64,000 nt of DNA from Demequina flava (GCF_000975035.1 NZ_BBRA01000001.1:1298812-1362811), one strand, 5' to 3'; shown: positions 41,266-50,586, numbered from the stretch's first letter. Program-made: numbers and translations. The notes: generated from the sequence alone by a model not told the origin.

Positions 41266-42255
41266 GTGAGATACGTCGGCCGACGACTGGTCATCTACGC
41301 AGTCACCCTCTGGGCGGCGATATCCCTGAACTTCTTTCTTCCGCGCATGTTGCCTGGCGACCCTGCCAGCATCCTGATCGCGAAGATGAGTCGCAACGGA
41401 GATGTCACCGAAGCGCAGTTGGAGTCCATTAGGCGCCTCTTCGGCAATCCCGAGGCGTCGCTGTGGCAGCAGTATCTCGACTACTGGGAGCAGCTGTTCA
41501 GCGGGGACCTCGGAACCTCGGTGTCGTTCTATCCGACACCGGTGACTGAGCTGATCGGATCCGCGCTGCCGTGGTCGATCGGCTTGGTGGGCGTCGCCAC
41601 GATCATTTCCTTCACGATCGGAATCGGCGCCGGAATGTTCACCGGCTGGAAGCGTGGCACCTGGGTTGACCACGTGGTCCCCTCGACGACGCTCCTGCAA
41701 TCGCTGCCCTACTTCTGGGTCGCGATGGTGCTCATCTACTTCTTCTCCGTGCAAAACCAGTGGTTCCCGATCATCGGCGGCTACAACGTATTCATGTTCA
41801 ACGGCCCCGAATGGAGCTGGGAGTTTGTGGGGTCCGTGCTCTACCACGCGATCCTTCCGGCCATCACGATCGTCATCTCCTCGGTCGGCGGTTGGCTCCT
41901 CGGAATGCGCAACATGATGGTCTCCACCATGGGTGAGGACTACGTCACCACCGCGGAGGCGAAGGGCCTCAAGAAGCGCCGCATCATGACCACCTACGCA
42001 GCCCGCAACGCGATGCTTCCCTCGATCGCCGGGTTCGGCGTGGCGCTGGGCTTCGTGGTCGGTGGCTTCGTCGTGATGGAAACGGTGTTCTCCTATCCCG
42101 GTATTGGCAAGCTCATGATTACGGCCGTCCGCGCCAACGACTACGCACTCATGCAAGGGGTGTTCCTCGTCATCACTCTGACCGTGCTGGTGGCGATGTT
42201 CATCACCGACATGATCTACGGACTCATCGACCCGAGGGCGCGCCAGAATGTCTAA
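41266..42255 (+). CDS. ABC permease, DppB/OppB-like
   Basis: 329 residues from GTG 41266, with GGGAGG 7 nt upstream. Starts VRYVGRRLVIYAVTLWAAISLNFFLPRMLPGDPA, the usual DppB N-terminus; EAA-like loop at DYVTTAEAKGLKKRRIMTTYAARNAMLP and the C-terminal FSYPGIGKLMITAVRANDY are typical. Forms the inner-membrane channel with the next gene, which it overlaps by 8 nt. Confidence 0.92.
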   Translation: MRYVGRRLVIYAVTLWAAISLNFFLPRMLPGDPASILIAKMSRNGDVTEAQLESIRRLFGNPEASLWQQYLDYWEQLFSGDLGTSVSFYPTPVTELIGSALPWSIGLVGVATIISFTIGIGAGMFTGWKRGTWVDHVVPSTTLLQSLPYFWVAMVLIYFFSVQNQWFPIIGGYNVFMFNGPEWSWEFVGSVLYHAILPAITIVISSVGGWLLGMRNMMVSTMGEDYVTTAEAKGLKKRRIMTTYAARNAMLPSIAGFGVALGFVVGGFVVMETVFSYPGIGKLMITAVRANDYALMQGVFLVITLTVLVAMFITDMIYGLIDPRARQNV

Positions 42256-43234
42256 TCCCGCAACCGAGGCTCCCACGCAGGACGTCGAGCCTGTCCAGAC
42301 TCACAAGGTCACCAAGCCCAAGCGTCACGTCAATGGCAAGTTCGTCATTGGTGCCGTGATGCTCTCGCTGATCATCCTGTTCGCGATTCTGGGCCCCATG
42401 ATCACGCAGTTCGACCCGCGGGACTCCGACAACCCCGTGCTGATCCCCCCGGATGCGACGCACTGGCTCGGCACCACGTCGCTTGGGTACGACATGTTCT
42501 CCCAGCTCGCGACGGGTGCACGCACCTCTTTGATGGTGGGTGTGGTCGCCGGTCTGATCGCCGTCGTGTTGTCCATCATGTTCGGAGTTGTCGCCGGCTA
42601 CGTGGGTGGCGTGACCGACGAGGTCCTCACCCTCATCATCGGCGTCATGCTGGTCATCCCCGGCCTGCCGCTGACCATCGTCATCTCCTCGCTGGTGCCC
42701 GGTCGGTCCGGATTGCTCGTGGCGGTGATCCTCGGCATCACGGGGTGGGCGGGCGCCGCAGTGGTGCTCAGATCCCAAGCCCAGTCGCTGCGCAACCGCG
42801 ATTACGTGTCCGCGTCGCGCATCGCCGGAGAGAACCCGTTCCGCGTCATCGGCGTGGAGATTCTCCCCAACCTGCTGCCGCTGCTGACCGGCCAGTTTCT
42901 GTTCGGCGTGATCTTCGCGATCCTCGGCGAGGCCGGACTGTCCTACCTGGGACTTGGCCCCACGGGGTCCATTTCCTGGGGCACCATCCTCAACGAGGCG
43001 CAGGCCGGCGGCGCCTTGACCCGCGGTGCGTGGTGGTGGTTCGTGCCACCGGGCCTGATGGTCGCGCTAGTGGGCTGTTCGCTCGCCCTGATCAACTTCG
43101 CAATCGACGAGGTCATCAACCCCAAGCTCCGCTCCGCACCGCTCGAGGCCCGCCGCTTGCGCAAGGCCAAGAAGGAACGGCGTGCGGAGAAGAAGGCAGC
43201 AAAGGTTGAACTCAAGAAGGAGGCGGCATCGTGA
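42248..43234 (+). CDS. ABC permease, DppC/OppC-like
   Basis: 328 residues. A cytoplasmic N-terminus of about 30 residues, then helices with [27 protein letters not shown], the DppC signature, and EAA loop [24 protein letters not shown]. The C-terminus carries a long basic tail ([24 protein letters not shown]), longer than in most homologues. It overlaps both neighbours. Confidence 0.92.
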   Translation: MSNPATEAPTQDVEPVQTHKVTKPKRHVNGKFVIGAVMLSLIILFAILGPMITQFDPRDSDNPVLIPPDATHWLGTTSLGYDMFSQLATGARTSLMVGVVAGLIAVVLSIMFGVVAGYVGGVTDEVLTLIIGVMLVIPGLPLTIVISSLVPGRSGLLVAVILGITGWAGAAVVLRSQAQSLRNRDYVSASRIAGENPFRVIGVEILPNLLPLLTGQFLFGVIFAILGEAGLSYLGLGPTGSISWGTILNEAQAGGALTRGAWWWFVPPGLMVALVGCSLALINFAIDEVINPKLRSAPLEARRLRKAKKERRAEKKAAKVELKKEAAS

Positions 43235-44172
43235 CAGACAGCACAACGGCCGATGCCGTGGCTGACGGGGCAACCGAAGGCGACACCCGCGTGAGTGAGG
43301 CCGGGGACGCTGAGGCGACCCCAGCATCGGCCCTCCCCGAACCCGTGGTGACCGCCAGGAACGTCCACATCGAGTACGAAGTGGAACCCGTCGTGAAGGC
43401 CGTGCGCGGGGTCGATCTCACCATCTACCGCGGCGAGATCCTCGGCCTGGCAGGGGAGTCCGGCTGCGGCAAGACCACCCTCGCGTACGGGCTCAACCGG
43501 CTGCTCAAGGCGCCCGCGCTCATGACGGACGGCGGGGTGACGTTCCACGACCGTGAGGATGGCGACATCGACGTTCTCGCGCTCGATGGCGACGGGCTGC
43601 GCGCGTTCCGCTGGGACAAGATCTCGATGGTGTTCCAGGGTGCGATGAACTCGCTCAACCCGGTCATCAAGATCCGCAAGCAACTCTTCGACGTCTTCAC
43701 CACGCACCGTCCCGGCATGGAGAAGCAAGCGATGGAGGAGCGCGCGCGGGAGTTGCTGACGATGGTCGGCGTCGATGCTGACCGCATCAACTCCTATCCG
43801 CACGAGCTCTCCGGCGGTATGCGTCAGCGCGTCATGATCGCGATGGCGCTGGCGTTGGAACCGCAACTGATGATCATGGACGAGCCCACGACCGCGCTGG
43901 ATGTGGTCGTGCAACGAGAGATCATCCGCGAAATCATGCGGCTGCGAGAGATCTTCGGATTCGCTGTCATCTTCATCACCCACGACCTCCCCATGCTGCT
44001 CGAGATCTCCGACCGCGTGGCCGTGATGCTCGAGGGGCAGATCGTGGAGCGCGGGACTGCGGACGAGATCTATCACAACGCCCAGCACGACTACACGAAG
44101 CGCCTGCTCAGCTCGTTCCCGAGCCTGCGCGGCGAGCGCGGCGCGTTTGTGCGCGGCGGAGAGGACCAGTGA
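43231..44172 (+). CDS. ABC ATPase, DppD/OppD-like
   Basis: 313 residues from GTG 43231 (GTGA overlap). A non-conserved Ala/Asp/Glu-rich N-terminal extension of about 35 residues precedes the domain: Walker [10 protein letters not shown], signature [15 protein letters not shown], Walker [13 protein letters not shown], switch His in ITHDLPM. The extension contains the nonamer in both orientations, 76 bp apart (43248 and 43324). Energises the family-5 importer with the next ATPase. Confidence 0.92.
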   Translation: MTDSTTADAVADGATEGDTRVSEAGDAEATPASALPEPVVTARNVHIEYEVEPVVKAVRGVDLTIYRGEILGLAGESGCGKTTLAYGLNRLLKAPALMTDGGVTFHDREDGDIDVLALDGDGLRAFRWDKISMVFQGAMNSLNPVIKIRKQLFDVFTTHRPGMEKQAMEERARELLTMVGVDADRINSYPHELSGGMRQRVMIAMALALEPQLMIMDEPTTALDVVVQREIIREIMRLREIFGFAVIFITHDLPMLLEISDRVAVMLEGQIVERGTADEIYHNAQHDYTKRLLSSFPSLRGERGAFVRGGEDQ

Positions 44173-45035
44173 TGTCTGAGGCGACTACTGACGCGACCAC
44201 GGACAATGCCAGCTTGGAGTTTCGCAACGTCGTCAAGGAATACAAGGTGCGTGGCGCGCACCGCACCCTACGCGCCGTGAACGATGTGTCCTTCACGCTT
44301 GAGCCCGGCAAGACCATCGCGCTGGTGGGCGAGTCCGGATCGGGCAAGTCCACGATCGCGAAGACGATCCTCCAATTGGAGAAGCCGACCTCCGGCGAAG
44401 TCTTGATCGATGGCAAGCGGGTGCCTCGCTACGGCCGCGCGCTCAAGCGCTACCGCAAGGACGTGCAGATGGTCTTCCAAGACCCCTTCGCGTCGCTCAA
44501 CCCGTTTCACACGATCGAGCACCACCTCGAGCGGCCCATCAGGCTGCACAACGCGGTTGCCGAGGGCCAGAGCGTGCACGAGCGGGTTGTCGAACTGCTC
44601 GAGCGCGTCAACCTCGCACCCGCAGAAGACATTGTGGGGCGCCGACCTCACGAACTCTCCGGCGGGCAGCGTCAGCGCGTCGCGATTGCGCGTGCCCTGG
44701 CTCCGGGAAGCCGATTCCTTATTGCTGACGAGCCCGTCTCGATGCTCGATGTGTCGATTCGCCTTGGCGTGCTGAATCTGTTGGCGCGACTGCAGCGTGA
44801 AGAGAACCTGGGTGTCCTCTACATCACCCACGACCTCGCGACCGCGCGGCACTTCTCCGACGAAATCATGGTGATGTACCGCGGCGATGTCGTGGAGCGA
44901 GGACCCTCGGATGAAGTCATCCTCAACCCCCAACACGACTACACCAAGACGCTGCTCTCGGCGGCGCCTGACCCCGACCGGCTTGGCCAGATGCGCGACG
45001 AGGTCCGCGCGTTATTGAGCCAGTCCGGCACCTAA
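44172..45035 (+). CDS. ABC ATPase, DppF/OppF-like
   Basis: 287 residues from ATG 44172 (TGATG overlap; the GTG at 44169 is the alternative). Walker A GESGSGKST, signature LSGGQRQRVAIARAL, Walker B FLIADEPVSMLD, switch His in ITHDLATA. Last gene of the importer operon; a hairpin formed by inverted GGCCGATGC copies follows 11 nt after the stop. Confidence 0.92.
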   Translation: MSEATTDATTDNASLEFRNVVKEYKVRGAHRTLRAVNDVSFTLEPGKTIALVGESGSGKSTIAKTILQLEKPTSGEVLIDGKRVPRYGRALKRYRKDVQMVFQDPFASLNPFHTIEHHLERPIRLHNAVAEGQSVHERVVELLERVNLAPAEDIVGRRPHELSGGQRQRVAIARALAPGSRFLIADEPVSMLDVSIRLGVLNLLARLQREENLGVLYITHDLATARHFSDEIMVMYRGDVVERGPSDEVILNPQHDYTKTLLSAAPDPDRLGQMRDEVRALLSQSGT

Positions 45036-45045
45036 AGACTCCCGC

Positions 45046-45086
45046 GGCCGATGCCCGTCGTTGAGAAGGGCGGCGGCGCATCGGCC
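45046..45086. repeat. hairpin made of two inverted GGCCGATGC copies
   Basis: GGCCGATGC (45046-45054) and GCATCGGCC (45078-45086) form a perfect 9-bp stem (10 bp counting the flanking C/G) around a 23-nt GC-rich loop. It separates the family-5 ABC operon from the purF promoter and probably serves as terminator or insulator. Confidence 0.65.
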
Positions 45087-45092
45087 GTGTGG

Positions 45093-45098
45093 GACACT
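45093..45098 (+). promoter_or_regulatory. -10 box of the purF leader
   Basis: GACACT, exactly 6 nt before GTG 45105. The same hexamer and spacing occurs before the gene at 63348, and the spacing equals that of at least eight other candidate leaderless genes here. It sits 7 nt after the inverted-nonamer hairpin. Confidence 0.55.
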
Positions 45099-45104
45099 AC
45101 TCCT

Positions 45105-45137
45105 GTGAACCCCCGCTTCCCTCAGGAGGATCGCTGA
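45105..45137 (+). CDS. possible leaderless 10-codon leader peptide upstream of purF
   Basis: GTG AAC CCC ... TGA encodes VNPRFPQEDR. The GTG lies 6 nt after GACACT, where transcription would start with the codon itself, and the TGA overlaps the purF ATG (TGATG). The purF ribosome site AGGAGG is inside the mini-gene. Ribosomes finishing the leader would therefore be positioned to restart on purF. This is deduced from layout only; the peptide has no repeated regulatory codons. Confidence 0.45.
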   Translation: MNPRFPQEDR

Positions 45138-46612
45138 TGCCCCGCGGCGACGGCATGCTGACCCACGAGCTGGACCCCCAGGACAGAGGACCGCAGGATG
45201 CCTGCGGCGTCTTCGGCATCTACGCACCTGAAGAGGAAGTCTCCAAGCTCACATACTTCGGTCTCTATGCGCTTCAGCACCGCGGCCAAGAATCGGCGGG
45301 CATCGCCAGTTCTTCAGGCGACAAGATCCTGGTCTACAAGGACATGGGACTCGTCTCACAGGTCTTCGACGAGGGGTCGCTGTCCGCTCTGCGGGGCCAC
45401 ATCGCTGTAGGCCACGCGCGCTACTCGACCACCGGCGCCTCGACCTGGGCCAACGCCCAGCCCACGCTTGGACCCACCAAGCACGGAACCGTCGCACTTG
45501 GCCACAACGGTAACCTGACGAACACCCACACCTTGCTCGACCTCGTGACCGAGCGCCTGGGCGCTGACCGCCGCGCGTCGCTTGAGCACGGGGGCGCCAC
45601 GGACACCGCGATCCTGACGGCCCTGCTGGGCTGGGACCGCTACGAGACCGTCACCGAGACCGCCCTCGAACTGCTGCCCCACGTTGAGGGTGCCTACTGC
45701 CTCGCCTTCATGGACGAGGAGACGCTGTATGCCGCGCGTGATCCGCAGGGCGTGCGACCGCTCGTGCTGGGGCGCGTGCCTTCCGGCGGCTGGGTGGTTG
45801 CCTCCGAGACTGCCGCGCTGGACATCGTCGGCGCCATCTTCGAGCGCGAGGTGGAGCCAGGCGAGTTCCTCACCATCGATGCGTCCGGCGTGCACTCGCG
45901 GCACTTCGCGAAGGCCAAGCCAAAGGGCTGCGTCTTCGAGTACGTCTACCTTGCACGCCCCGACACCCACATCAACGGACGGTCGCTTCAGGCCGCTCGC
46001 GTGGAGATGGGTCGCCAGCTTGCGCGCGAGGCGCCGGTCGAGGCGGACATGGTCATGCCGACCCCCGAGTCCGGCACCCCTGCCGCCGTGGGCTACGCGC
46101 AAGGCTCCGGGATCCCCTTTGGCCAGGGTCTCGTGAAGAACGCCTACGTGGGTCGCACGTTTATTCAGCCGTCCCAGACGTTGCGTCAGCTCGGTATTCG
46201 ATTGAAGCTCAACCCTTTGCGCGAGCAGATCGAGGGCAAGCGCCTGGTCGTTGTCGACGACTCGATCGTGCGCGGCAACACTCAGCGCGCCGTCGTCGCA
46301 ATGCTGCGCGAGTCCGGCGCGGCCGAGGTGCACCTGCGCATCTCCTCGCCGCCCATTCAGTGGCCATGCTTCTACGGCATCGACTTCCCCACGCGCGATG
46401 AGCTCATTGGTGTGCGGATGTCTGTCAACGAGATCCGCGACCACCTTGGCGCAGACTCGCTGTCCTACATTTCCGTCGAGGGCATGATCGCCGCGACCGA
46501 GCAGGCCGAGGAGCGTTTGTGCACCGCCTGCTTCACCGGCGAGTACCCCATCGAACCGCCTATTAACGCCAAGCACCTGCTGGTCAACCAGCCCGTGGAG
46601 GTTACTTCGTGA
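45137..46612 (+). CDS. purF: amidophosphoribosyltransferase
   Basis: 491 residues. First enzyme of purine synthesis: PRPP plus glutamine gives phosphoribosylamine. The Ntn nucleophile Cys23 (DACGVFGIYA) follows a 22-residue propeptide, as in the Bacillus-type enzyme. GHARYSTTG and HNGNLTN are the glutaminase blocks; VVVDDSIVRGNTQ is the PRPP loop. Cysteines in KGCVFE, WPCFYG and LCTAC are placed as the [4Fe-4S] ligands of that type. ATG 45137 with AGGAGG upstream. GTGA overlap with purM. Confidence 0.97.
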   Translation: MPRGDGMLTHELDPQDRGPQDACGVFGIYAPEEEVSKLTYFGLYALQHRGQESAGIASSSGDKILVYKDMGLVSQVFDEGSLSALRGHIAVGHARYSTTGASTWANAQPTLGPTKHGTVALGHNGNLTNTHTLLDLVTERLGADRRASLEHGGATDTAILTALLGWDRYETVTETALELLPHVEGAYCLAFMDEETLYAARDPQGVRPLVLGRVPSGGWVVASETAALDIVGAIFEREVEPGEFLTIDASGVHSRHFAKAKPKGCVFEYVYLARPDTHINGRSLQAARVEMGRQLAREAPVEADMVMPTPESGTPAAVGYAQGSGIPFGQGLVKNAYVGRTFIQPSQTLRQLGIRLKLNPLREQIEGKRLVVVDDSIVRGNTQRAVVAMLRESGAAEVHLRISSPPIQWPCFYGIDFPTRDELIGVRMSVNEIRDHLGADSLSYISVEGMIAATEQAEERLCTACFTGEYPIEPPINAKHLLVNQPVEVTS

Positions 46613-47721
46613 CGCAGCCCAGCGAGCCCATCACTTACGCCGGCGCCGGAGTCGATACCGAGGCTGGCGACCGCGCGGTCGAGCTCATGAAGGACGCCAT
46701 CGCACGCACGCACGGGCCTGAGGTTCTTGGCGGCGTGGGTGCGTTCGCGGGGCTGTTCGACGCGTCAGCGCTGAAGTCGTACGAGCGCCCGCTGCTCGCC
46801 TCCTCAACCGACGGCGTCGGCACCAAAATCGTGATTGCCCGCGCGCTGGACGTCCACGACACCATTGGCCAGGACCTGGTCGCCATGGTCGTCGACGACA
46901 TCGTGGTGTGCGGCGCCAAGCCCCTCGTCATGACCGACTACATCGCGTGCGGCAAGGTGGTGCCTGAGCGCATCGCCGACATTGTGCGCGGGATCGCTGA
47001 GGGCTGCGAAATGGCCGGAACCGCGCTGGTCGGTGGCGAGACCGCCGAGCACCCGGGCGTGATGGACGCTGATGACTACGACGTCGCCGGCGCGGCCGTG
47101 GGCGTTGTCGAGGCCGATGCCGTCCTGGGTGCCGAGCGTGTGCAGTCCGGCGACGTCGTGGTCGCGATGGCATCGTCTGGACTGCACTCCAACGGATACT
47201 CGCTTGTGCGCCGCGTGGTGTCGCACGCCGGCTGGTCGCTCAACACGTCGATTGACGAGTTGGGCCGCACCGTGGGCGAAGAACTTCTCGAACCGACGCG
47301 CATCTACGCCCAGTTGTGTGTGGCGCTCGCCGAGTCCACCCCCGGCCTGCGCGCGTTCTCGCACGTCACCGGTGGGGGACTGGCTGCAAACGTGGCGCGT
47401 GTGCTGCCTCAGGGGCTTGCCGCGACCGTCGCTCGCGACGCCTGGGATCTGCCCGCGGTGTTCTCCGTGGTCCAGGGTGCCGGCTCCGTGCCATGGAACG
47501 ACCTGGAGTCAACGCTCAACATGGGTGTTGGCATGGTCGCAGTGGTGTCGCCGGACGAGGCCGACGGCCTGATCGCCGCCTCCGCTGCCGCTGGTGTTCC
47601 CGCGTGGACGCTCGGAGAGATCGTGTCAGACGACGACCGCGCCATCAGCGCTGATGTCGTCCGCGGTGCCAAGGGTGTCGACGGCGGCGCCGTCTACCTC
47701 AGCGGCGCCTACAAGGCCTGA
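46609..47721 (+). CDS. purM: phosphoribosylformylglycinamidine cyclo-ligase (AIR synthetase)
   Basis: 370 residues, GTG start overlapping the purF stop. Closes the imidazole ring, FGAM to AIR, using ATP. Family blocks: YAGAGVDTEAGDRAVELMK, LASSTDGVGTKIVIA, VVCGAKPLVMTDYIACGK, LVGGETAEHPGVM, ASSGLHSNGYSLVRRV and HVTGGGLAANVARVLP. Followed by the DUF3073 gene on the opposite strand and bldC, the usual actinobacterial neighbourhood. Confidence 0.97.
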   Translation: MTQPSEPITYAGAGVDTEAGDRAVELMKDAIARTHGPEVLGGVGAFAGLFDASALKSYERPLLASSTDGVGTKIVIARALDVHDTIGQDLVAMVVDDIVVCGAKPLVMTDYIACGKVVPERIADIVRGIAEGCEMAGTALVGGETAEHPGVMDADDYDVAGAAVGVVEADAVLGAERVQSGDVVVAMASSGLHSNGYSLVRRVVSHAGWSLNTSIDELGRTVGEELLEPTRIYAQLCVALAESTPGLRAFSHVTGGGLAANVARVLPQGLAATVARDAWDLPAVFSVVQGAGSVPWNDLESTLNMGVGMVAVVSPDEADGLIAASAAAGVPAWTLGEIVSDDDRAISADVVRGAKGVDGGAVYLSGAYKA

Positions 47722-47907
47722 GCAGCCTTCGACGCCCGACGCTCATACGCTCCGCGCGGCTACTAGTCGCTCGGCGCTGCGCTACCGGTCTGCGGTATCA
47801 CTTTCGCTCCGGGGCTTTGCGCGCACGAGCGACCCACCAGCCATGAACGGCAGGGTGAAGTACGCGAAAAGGACGGTAGAGCGGCGTATGAAGCAGGGGT
47901 GCGACTT

Positions 47908-48102
47908 TTAGCGCTCGTCCTCGGCCCAACGGTCGACGTACTCGTCTGACTCGTCAACGGGTGCAGGCTCGGGCGAGCGTCGAGGCGGCTCAGAGCCGCT
48001 GATCAACTCTCGCTCCAGGTCGCGTAGATCCGCGCCGTGGTTCGAGTACTTGAGCTGACGCGCGATCTTCGCGTCCTTAGCCTTCTGACGGCCACGCCCC
48101 AT
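47908..48102 (-). CDS. DUF3073 family protein
   Basis: 64 residues: MGRGRQKAKDAKIARQLKYSNHGADLRDLERELISG, then an acidic tail ending WAEDER. The basic N-terminus and its position between purM and bldC are hallmarks of this actinobacteria-only family of unknown function. ATG 48102 is preceded by AAGGGA at 9 nt; the longer extension upstream has no such site. Confidence 0.88.
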   Translation of the reverse strand: MGRGRQKAKDAKIARQLKYSNHGADLRDLERELISGSEPPRRSPEPAPVDESDEYVDRWAEDER

Positions 48103-48326
48103 GAACGCCGTCCCTTCTACTCGTCGCGGGCACACGCCTAAGCGGGCCCGGCGTGCTGAGTCTTAAGCGGTACTTTACAACGGTTCTGCACCTCCTCGCG
48201 ACCCCCTGGGCTAGGCACAATTCGGAAATCTTGCCCAAACCCGCGTCATAGAGGCTACGCGCGGCCCTCTCAATCTGTGAAAGCGGCTCGACGAGGGGTC
48301 GCCTACCGATCTGAGGGAACCGAATT

Positions 48327-48533
48327 ATGACCACTGACACCATGCATGAGCCTGAGAAGTTGCTGACCCCAAGCGAGGTCGCTGCAATCTTCCGCGTTGA
48401 CCCCAAGACGGTCACGCGTTGGGCCAAGGTGGGCAAGCTCTCGTCGATCCGCACCCTCGGTGGTCACCGACGCTTCCGCGAGGTCGAGGTTCAGGAACTC
48501 CTGGCAAAGGCCCAGGAGCAGGCAGTCTCTTAA
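48327..48533 (+). CDS. bldC: BldC-family developmental regulator (MerR-like HTH)
   Basis: 68 residues: KLLTPSEVAAIFRVDPKTVTRWAKVGKLSSIRTLGGHRRFREVEVQELL is the winged-helix domain of BldC, a MerR-like DNA-binding protein with no sensor domain that coats direct repeats. In Streptomyces it delays entry into development; in non-sporulating actinobacteria its targets are less known. GAGGGA lies 8-9 nt before ATG 48327. Confidence 0.93.
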   Translation: MTTDTMHEPEKLLTPSEVAAIFRVDPKTVTRWAKVGKLSSIRTLGGHRRFREVEVQELLAKAQEQAVS

Positions 48534-48590
48534 CCTGCGCGCTTCCGGACGCCCCACAGAGGGAGCGCCCAGAAGCCAGGCAGTAAGCCC

Positions 48591-48992
48591 CTAGCGGGCC
48601 TCGAGCACGTCGATCACGAAGACGAGCGTTGAGCCCGCGGGGATCGGTCCCATGTCCGCGAAGCCGTAGCCGGACTCGGGCGGCACCACGAGCAGCAGCT
48701 TGGAGCCCACGGGCTGACCGACGATGCCGTCGACCCAGCCATCAATGAGCGTGCCGTGGGCAATGGGGAACGTGATGGACTCGCCGCGGTCCCATGACGA
48801 GTCGAACTGCGCGCCATCCCACAGCCATCCGGTGTAGTGCACGGTGATGTGCTGACCCTCGACAACGGGCGCGCCGTCTCCGCCTTCGAGCACGACGACC
48901 GCGAGGCCCTCGCCCTGCTCAGCGCCGGCGAAGTCGACGGAAGGGGCGCCATTTGCGGCGCGAGTCACGGTGGGGTGCTGGGCAGTGCTCAC
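48591..48992 (-). CDS. FKBP-type peptidyl-prolyl cis-trans isomerase
   Basis: 133 residues: a 30-residue non-conserved start, then a full FKBP domain (HITVHYTGWLWDGAQFDSSWDRGESITFPI, LIDGWVDGIVGQPVGSKLLLVVPPESGYGF, STLVFVIDVLEAR). Isomerises proline peptide bonds. No signal peptide or lipobox is seen, so it is cytosolic. GTG 48992 has GAGGAG 5-6 nt upstream. Confidence 0.92.
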   Translation of the reverse strand: MSTAQHPTVTRAANGAPSVDFAGAEQGEGLAVVVLEGGDGAPVVEGQHITVHYTGWLWDGAQFDSSWDRGESITFPIAHGTLIDGWVDGIVGQPVGSKLLLVVPPESGYGFADMGPIPAGSTLVFVIDVLEAR

Positions 48993-49078
48993 AATTGCTC
49001 CTCAAGATTGGTGTCCGTCCAGCGTATGGGATCCGTGCGGCATCTCGGGCGTCAGTGCCACGGCGTACGCTGTCGATC

Positions 49079-49648
49079 ATGACGAGGGCGACGTTGACGG
49101 TGGCGACTTACGAGACACCGGTGGGGGACTTGACCGTATTCGCGGATGCGGACGGAGCGGTGCATGCCGCAGGCATGGGGCCGATGCCCGAGGTCGCCCG
49201 TCAGCTGCCTTCAGCCAGCGCGGGGTTGGGCTGGGAAGTGGGGGAGCAGCCGGATATCGCCGATGCCGTGATTGCGTGGCTCGATGGCGATGCCGACGCG
49301 ATCACGTCGGTTCCGGTGGTGTTGGAGGGCTCCGAGTTTCTTGTGGACGTGTGGACGCACTTGCGAGACGTCCCAGGCGGCGCGGTCGTGTCCTATGCGG
49401 AGCTCGCCGAGATGACGGGACGCCCGCGGGCTTCGCGCGCGGTCGGGACCGCTTGCGCACGCAACCGCGTCGGGATCTTTGTGCCCTGCCACCGCGTGGT
49501 CCAGGCTGGCGGCAAGCTGGGCTCGTATGGGTTTGGCGGCACCGGTATCAAGGCGCAGATGCTCCGGCTTGAGGGCGTCGAGGTCCGCGGCTCCGATGAG
49601 ACTGCACGCCTCGTGGAGAACCCTGCCGTGTTCGAGCGCACCGCGTGA
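49079..49648 (+). CDS. ogt: methylated-DNA--protein-cysteine methyltransferase
   Basis: 189 residues. The C-terminal domain holds the methyl-acceptor Cys in VPCHRVVQAGGKLGSYGFGG and the DNA-binding helix with Arg in RPRASRAVGTACARNRVGI. It repairs O6-alkylguanine by suicidal transfer. ATG 49079 stands 7 nt after TACGCT (leaderless-like). The nonamer copy at 49179 is within the variable N-terminal domain. Its stop overlaps the DMT gene start (GTGA). Confidence 0.92.
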   Translation: MTRATLTVATYETPVGDLTVFADADGAVHAAGMGPMPEVARQLPSASAGLGWEVGEQPDIADAVIAWLDGDADAITSVPVVLEGSEFLVDVWTHLRDVPGGAVVSYAELAEMTGRPRASRAVGTACARNRVGIFVPCHRVVQAGGKLGSYGFGGTGIKAQMLRLEGVEVRGSDETARLVENPAVFERTA

Positions 49649-50586
49649 CGGGGGTTTCGGAAGTCCCCTTGCGCAGTTGGCTTCCGTACTTCTTGGGGGT
49701 CTCGGCTGCGTGGGGCTGCAGCTTCCTCTTCATCGAGATCGCCTTGCGCGAGTTCGCGCCCACGCAGGTCGCCTTTGGGCGCGTGTTGTTCGGCGCGCTC
49801 ACGCTGATCGTCATGGTCGTGGTGACAGGCAGCATCCCACGTCTGAGCTGGAAGAAGCTCGGAGCAATCGCGCTCGTCGCGGCGTTCATGTCGGCGATTC
49901 CACTCGTCTTGATCCCCGCCGCGCAGCAACACATCTCGTCAATCCTCGCGAGCCTGCTCAACGCGACAACGCCGTTGTGGACCGCACTGTTTGTCGCGCT
50001 TCTCATCCCCGCAGAGCGCGTCACGCGAATCCAACTCGTCGGCCTCGTCATGGGCGCCTTCGGCATCGCGATCCTGCTGGGCGCGTGGCGAGTAGACGAC
50101 TTCCCACTCATGGGAGCCGCCCTCATGATGGGGGCGACGGCTTGCTACGGCATCGGGTCGACCCTGTCGCGCGTGCTCCTCAGCCGGGTACAAGACTCGC
50201 CCATGGCGCTGTCGAGCATGCAAATCACCGTGTCCGCGCTCATGCTGGCGCCTGTCGCACTGGCAACGCCGGCACCCAGCACGGACGCAATTGCCCTGAA
50301 CTCGGTGTCCCTGTGGGCATTGATCGCGCTCGGCGTGACGGGCACGTCATTCGCCTACGTGTGGTTCTGGAAGGTCGTGAAGGCCGCTGGCGCCACCACT
50401 GCGGCGTCGGTGACGTACTGCGTTCCTGTCGTCGCGACCGCGCTCGGCGTGCTCGTTCTAGGAGAGCGCCTTCGTTGGTACGAGGTCGTGGGCGCCGGCG
50501 TAGTGTTCGCCGGCGTGTGGCTTGCGCAGCGCCGCCCGAAGCCGCGACCGGAGACCGTGCCCGAGATTAAGGGCTCTGCCGTCTAG
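49645..50586 (+). CDS. EamA/DMT-family transporter
   Basis: 313 residues with about ten helices in two EamA repeats: FLGVSAAWGCSFLFIEIALREFAPTQVAFGRVLFGAL opens the first and LMMGATACYGIGSTLSRVLL the second, with conserved Pro near the ends of both (ATTPLWTALFVALLIPAERV; VTYCVPVVATALGVLVLGERL). Such proteins export amino acids or other metabolites. GTG start overlapping the ogt stop implies co-translation, although the functions seem unrelated. Confidence 0.88.
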   Translation: MTGVSEVPLRSWLPYFLGVSAAWGCSFLFIEIALREFAPTQVAFGRVLFGALTLIVMVVVTGSIPRLSWKKLGAIALVAAFMSAIPLVLIPAAQQHISSILASLLNATTPLWTALFVALLIPAERVTRIQLVGLVMGAFGIAILLGAWRVDDFPLMGAALMMGATACYGIGSTLSRVLLSRVQDSPMALSSMQITVSALMLAPVALATPAPSTDAIALNSVSLWALIALGVTGTSFAYVWFWKVVKAAGATTAASVTYCVPVVATALGVLVLGERLRWYEVVGAGVVFAGVWLAQRRPKPRPETVPEIKGSAV

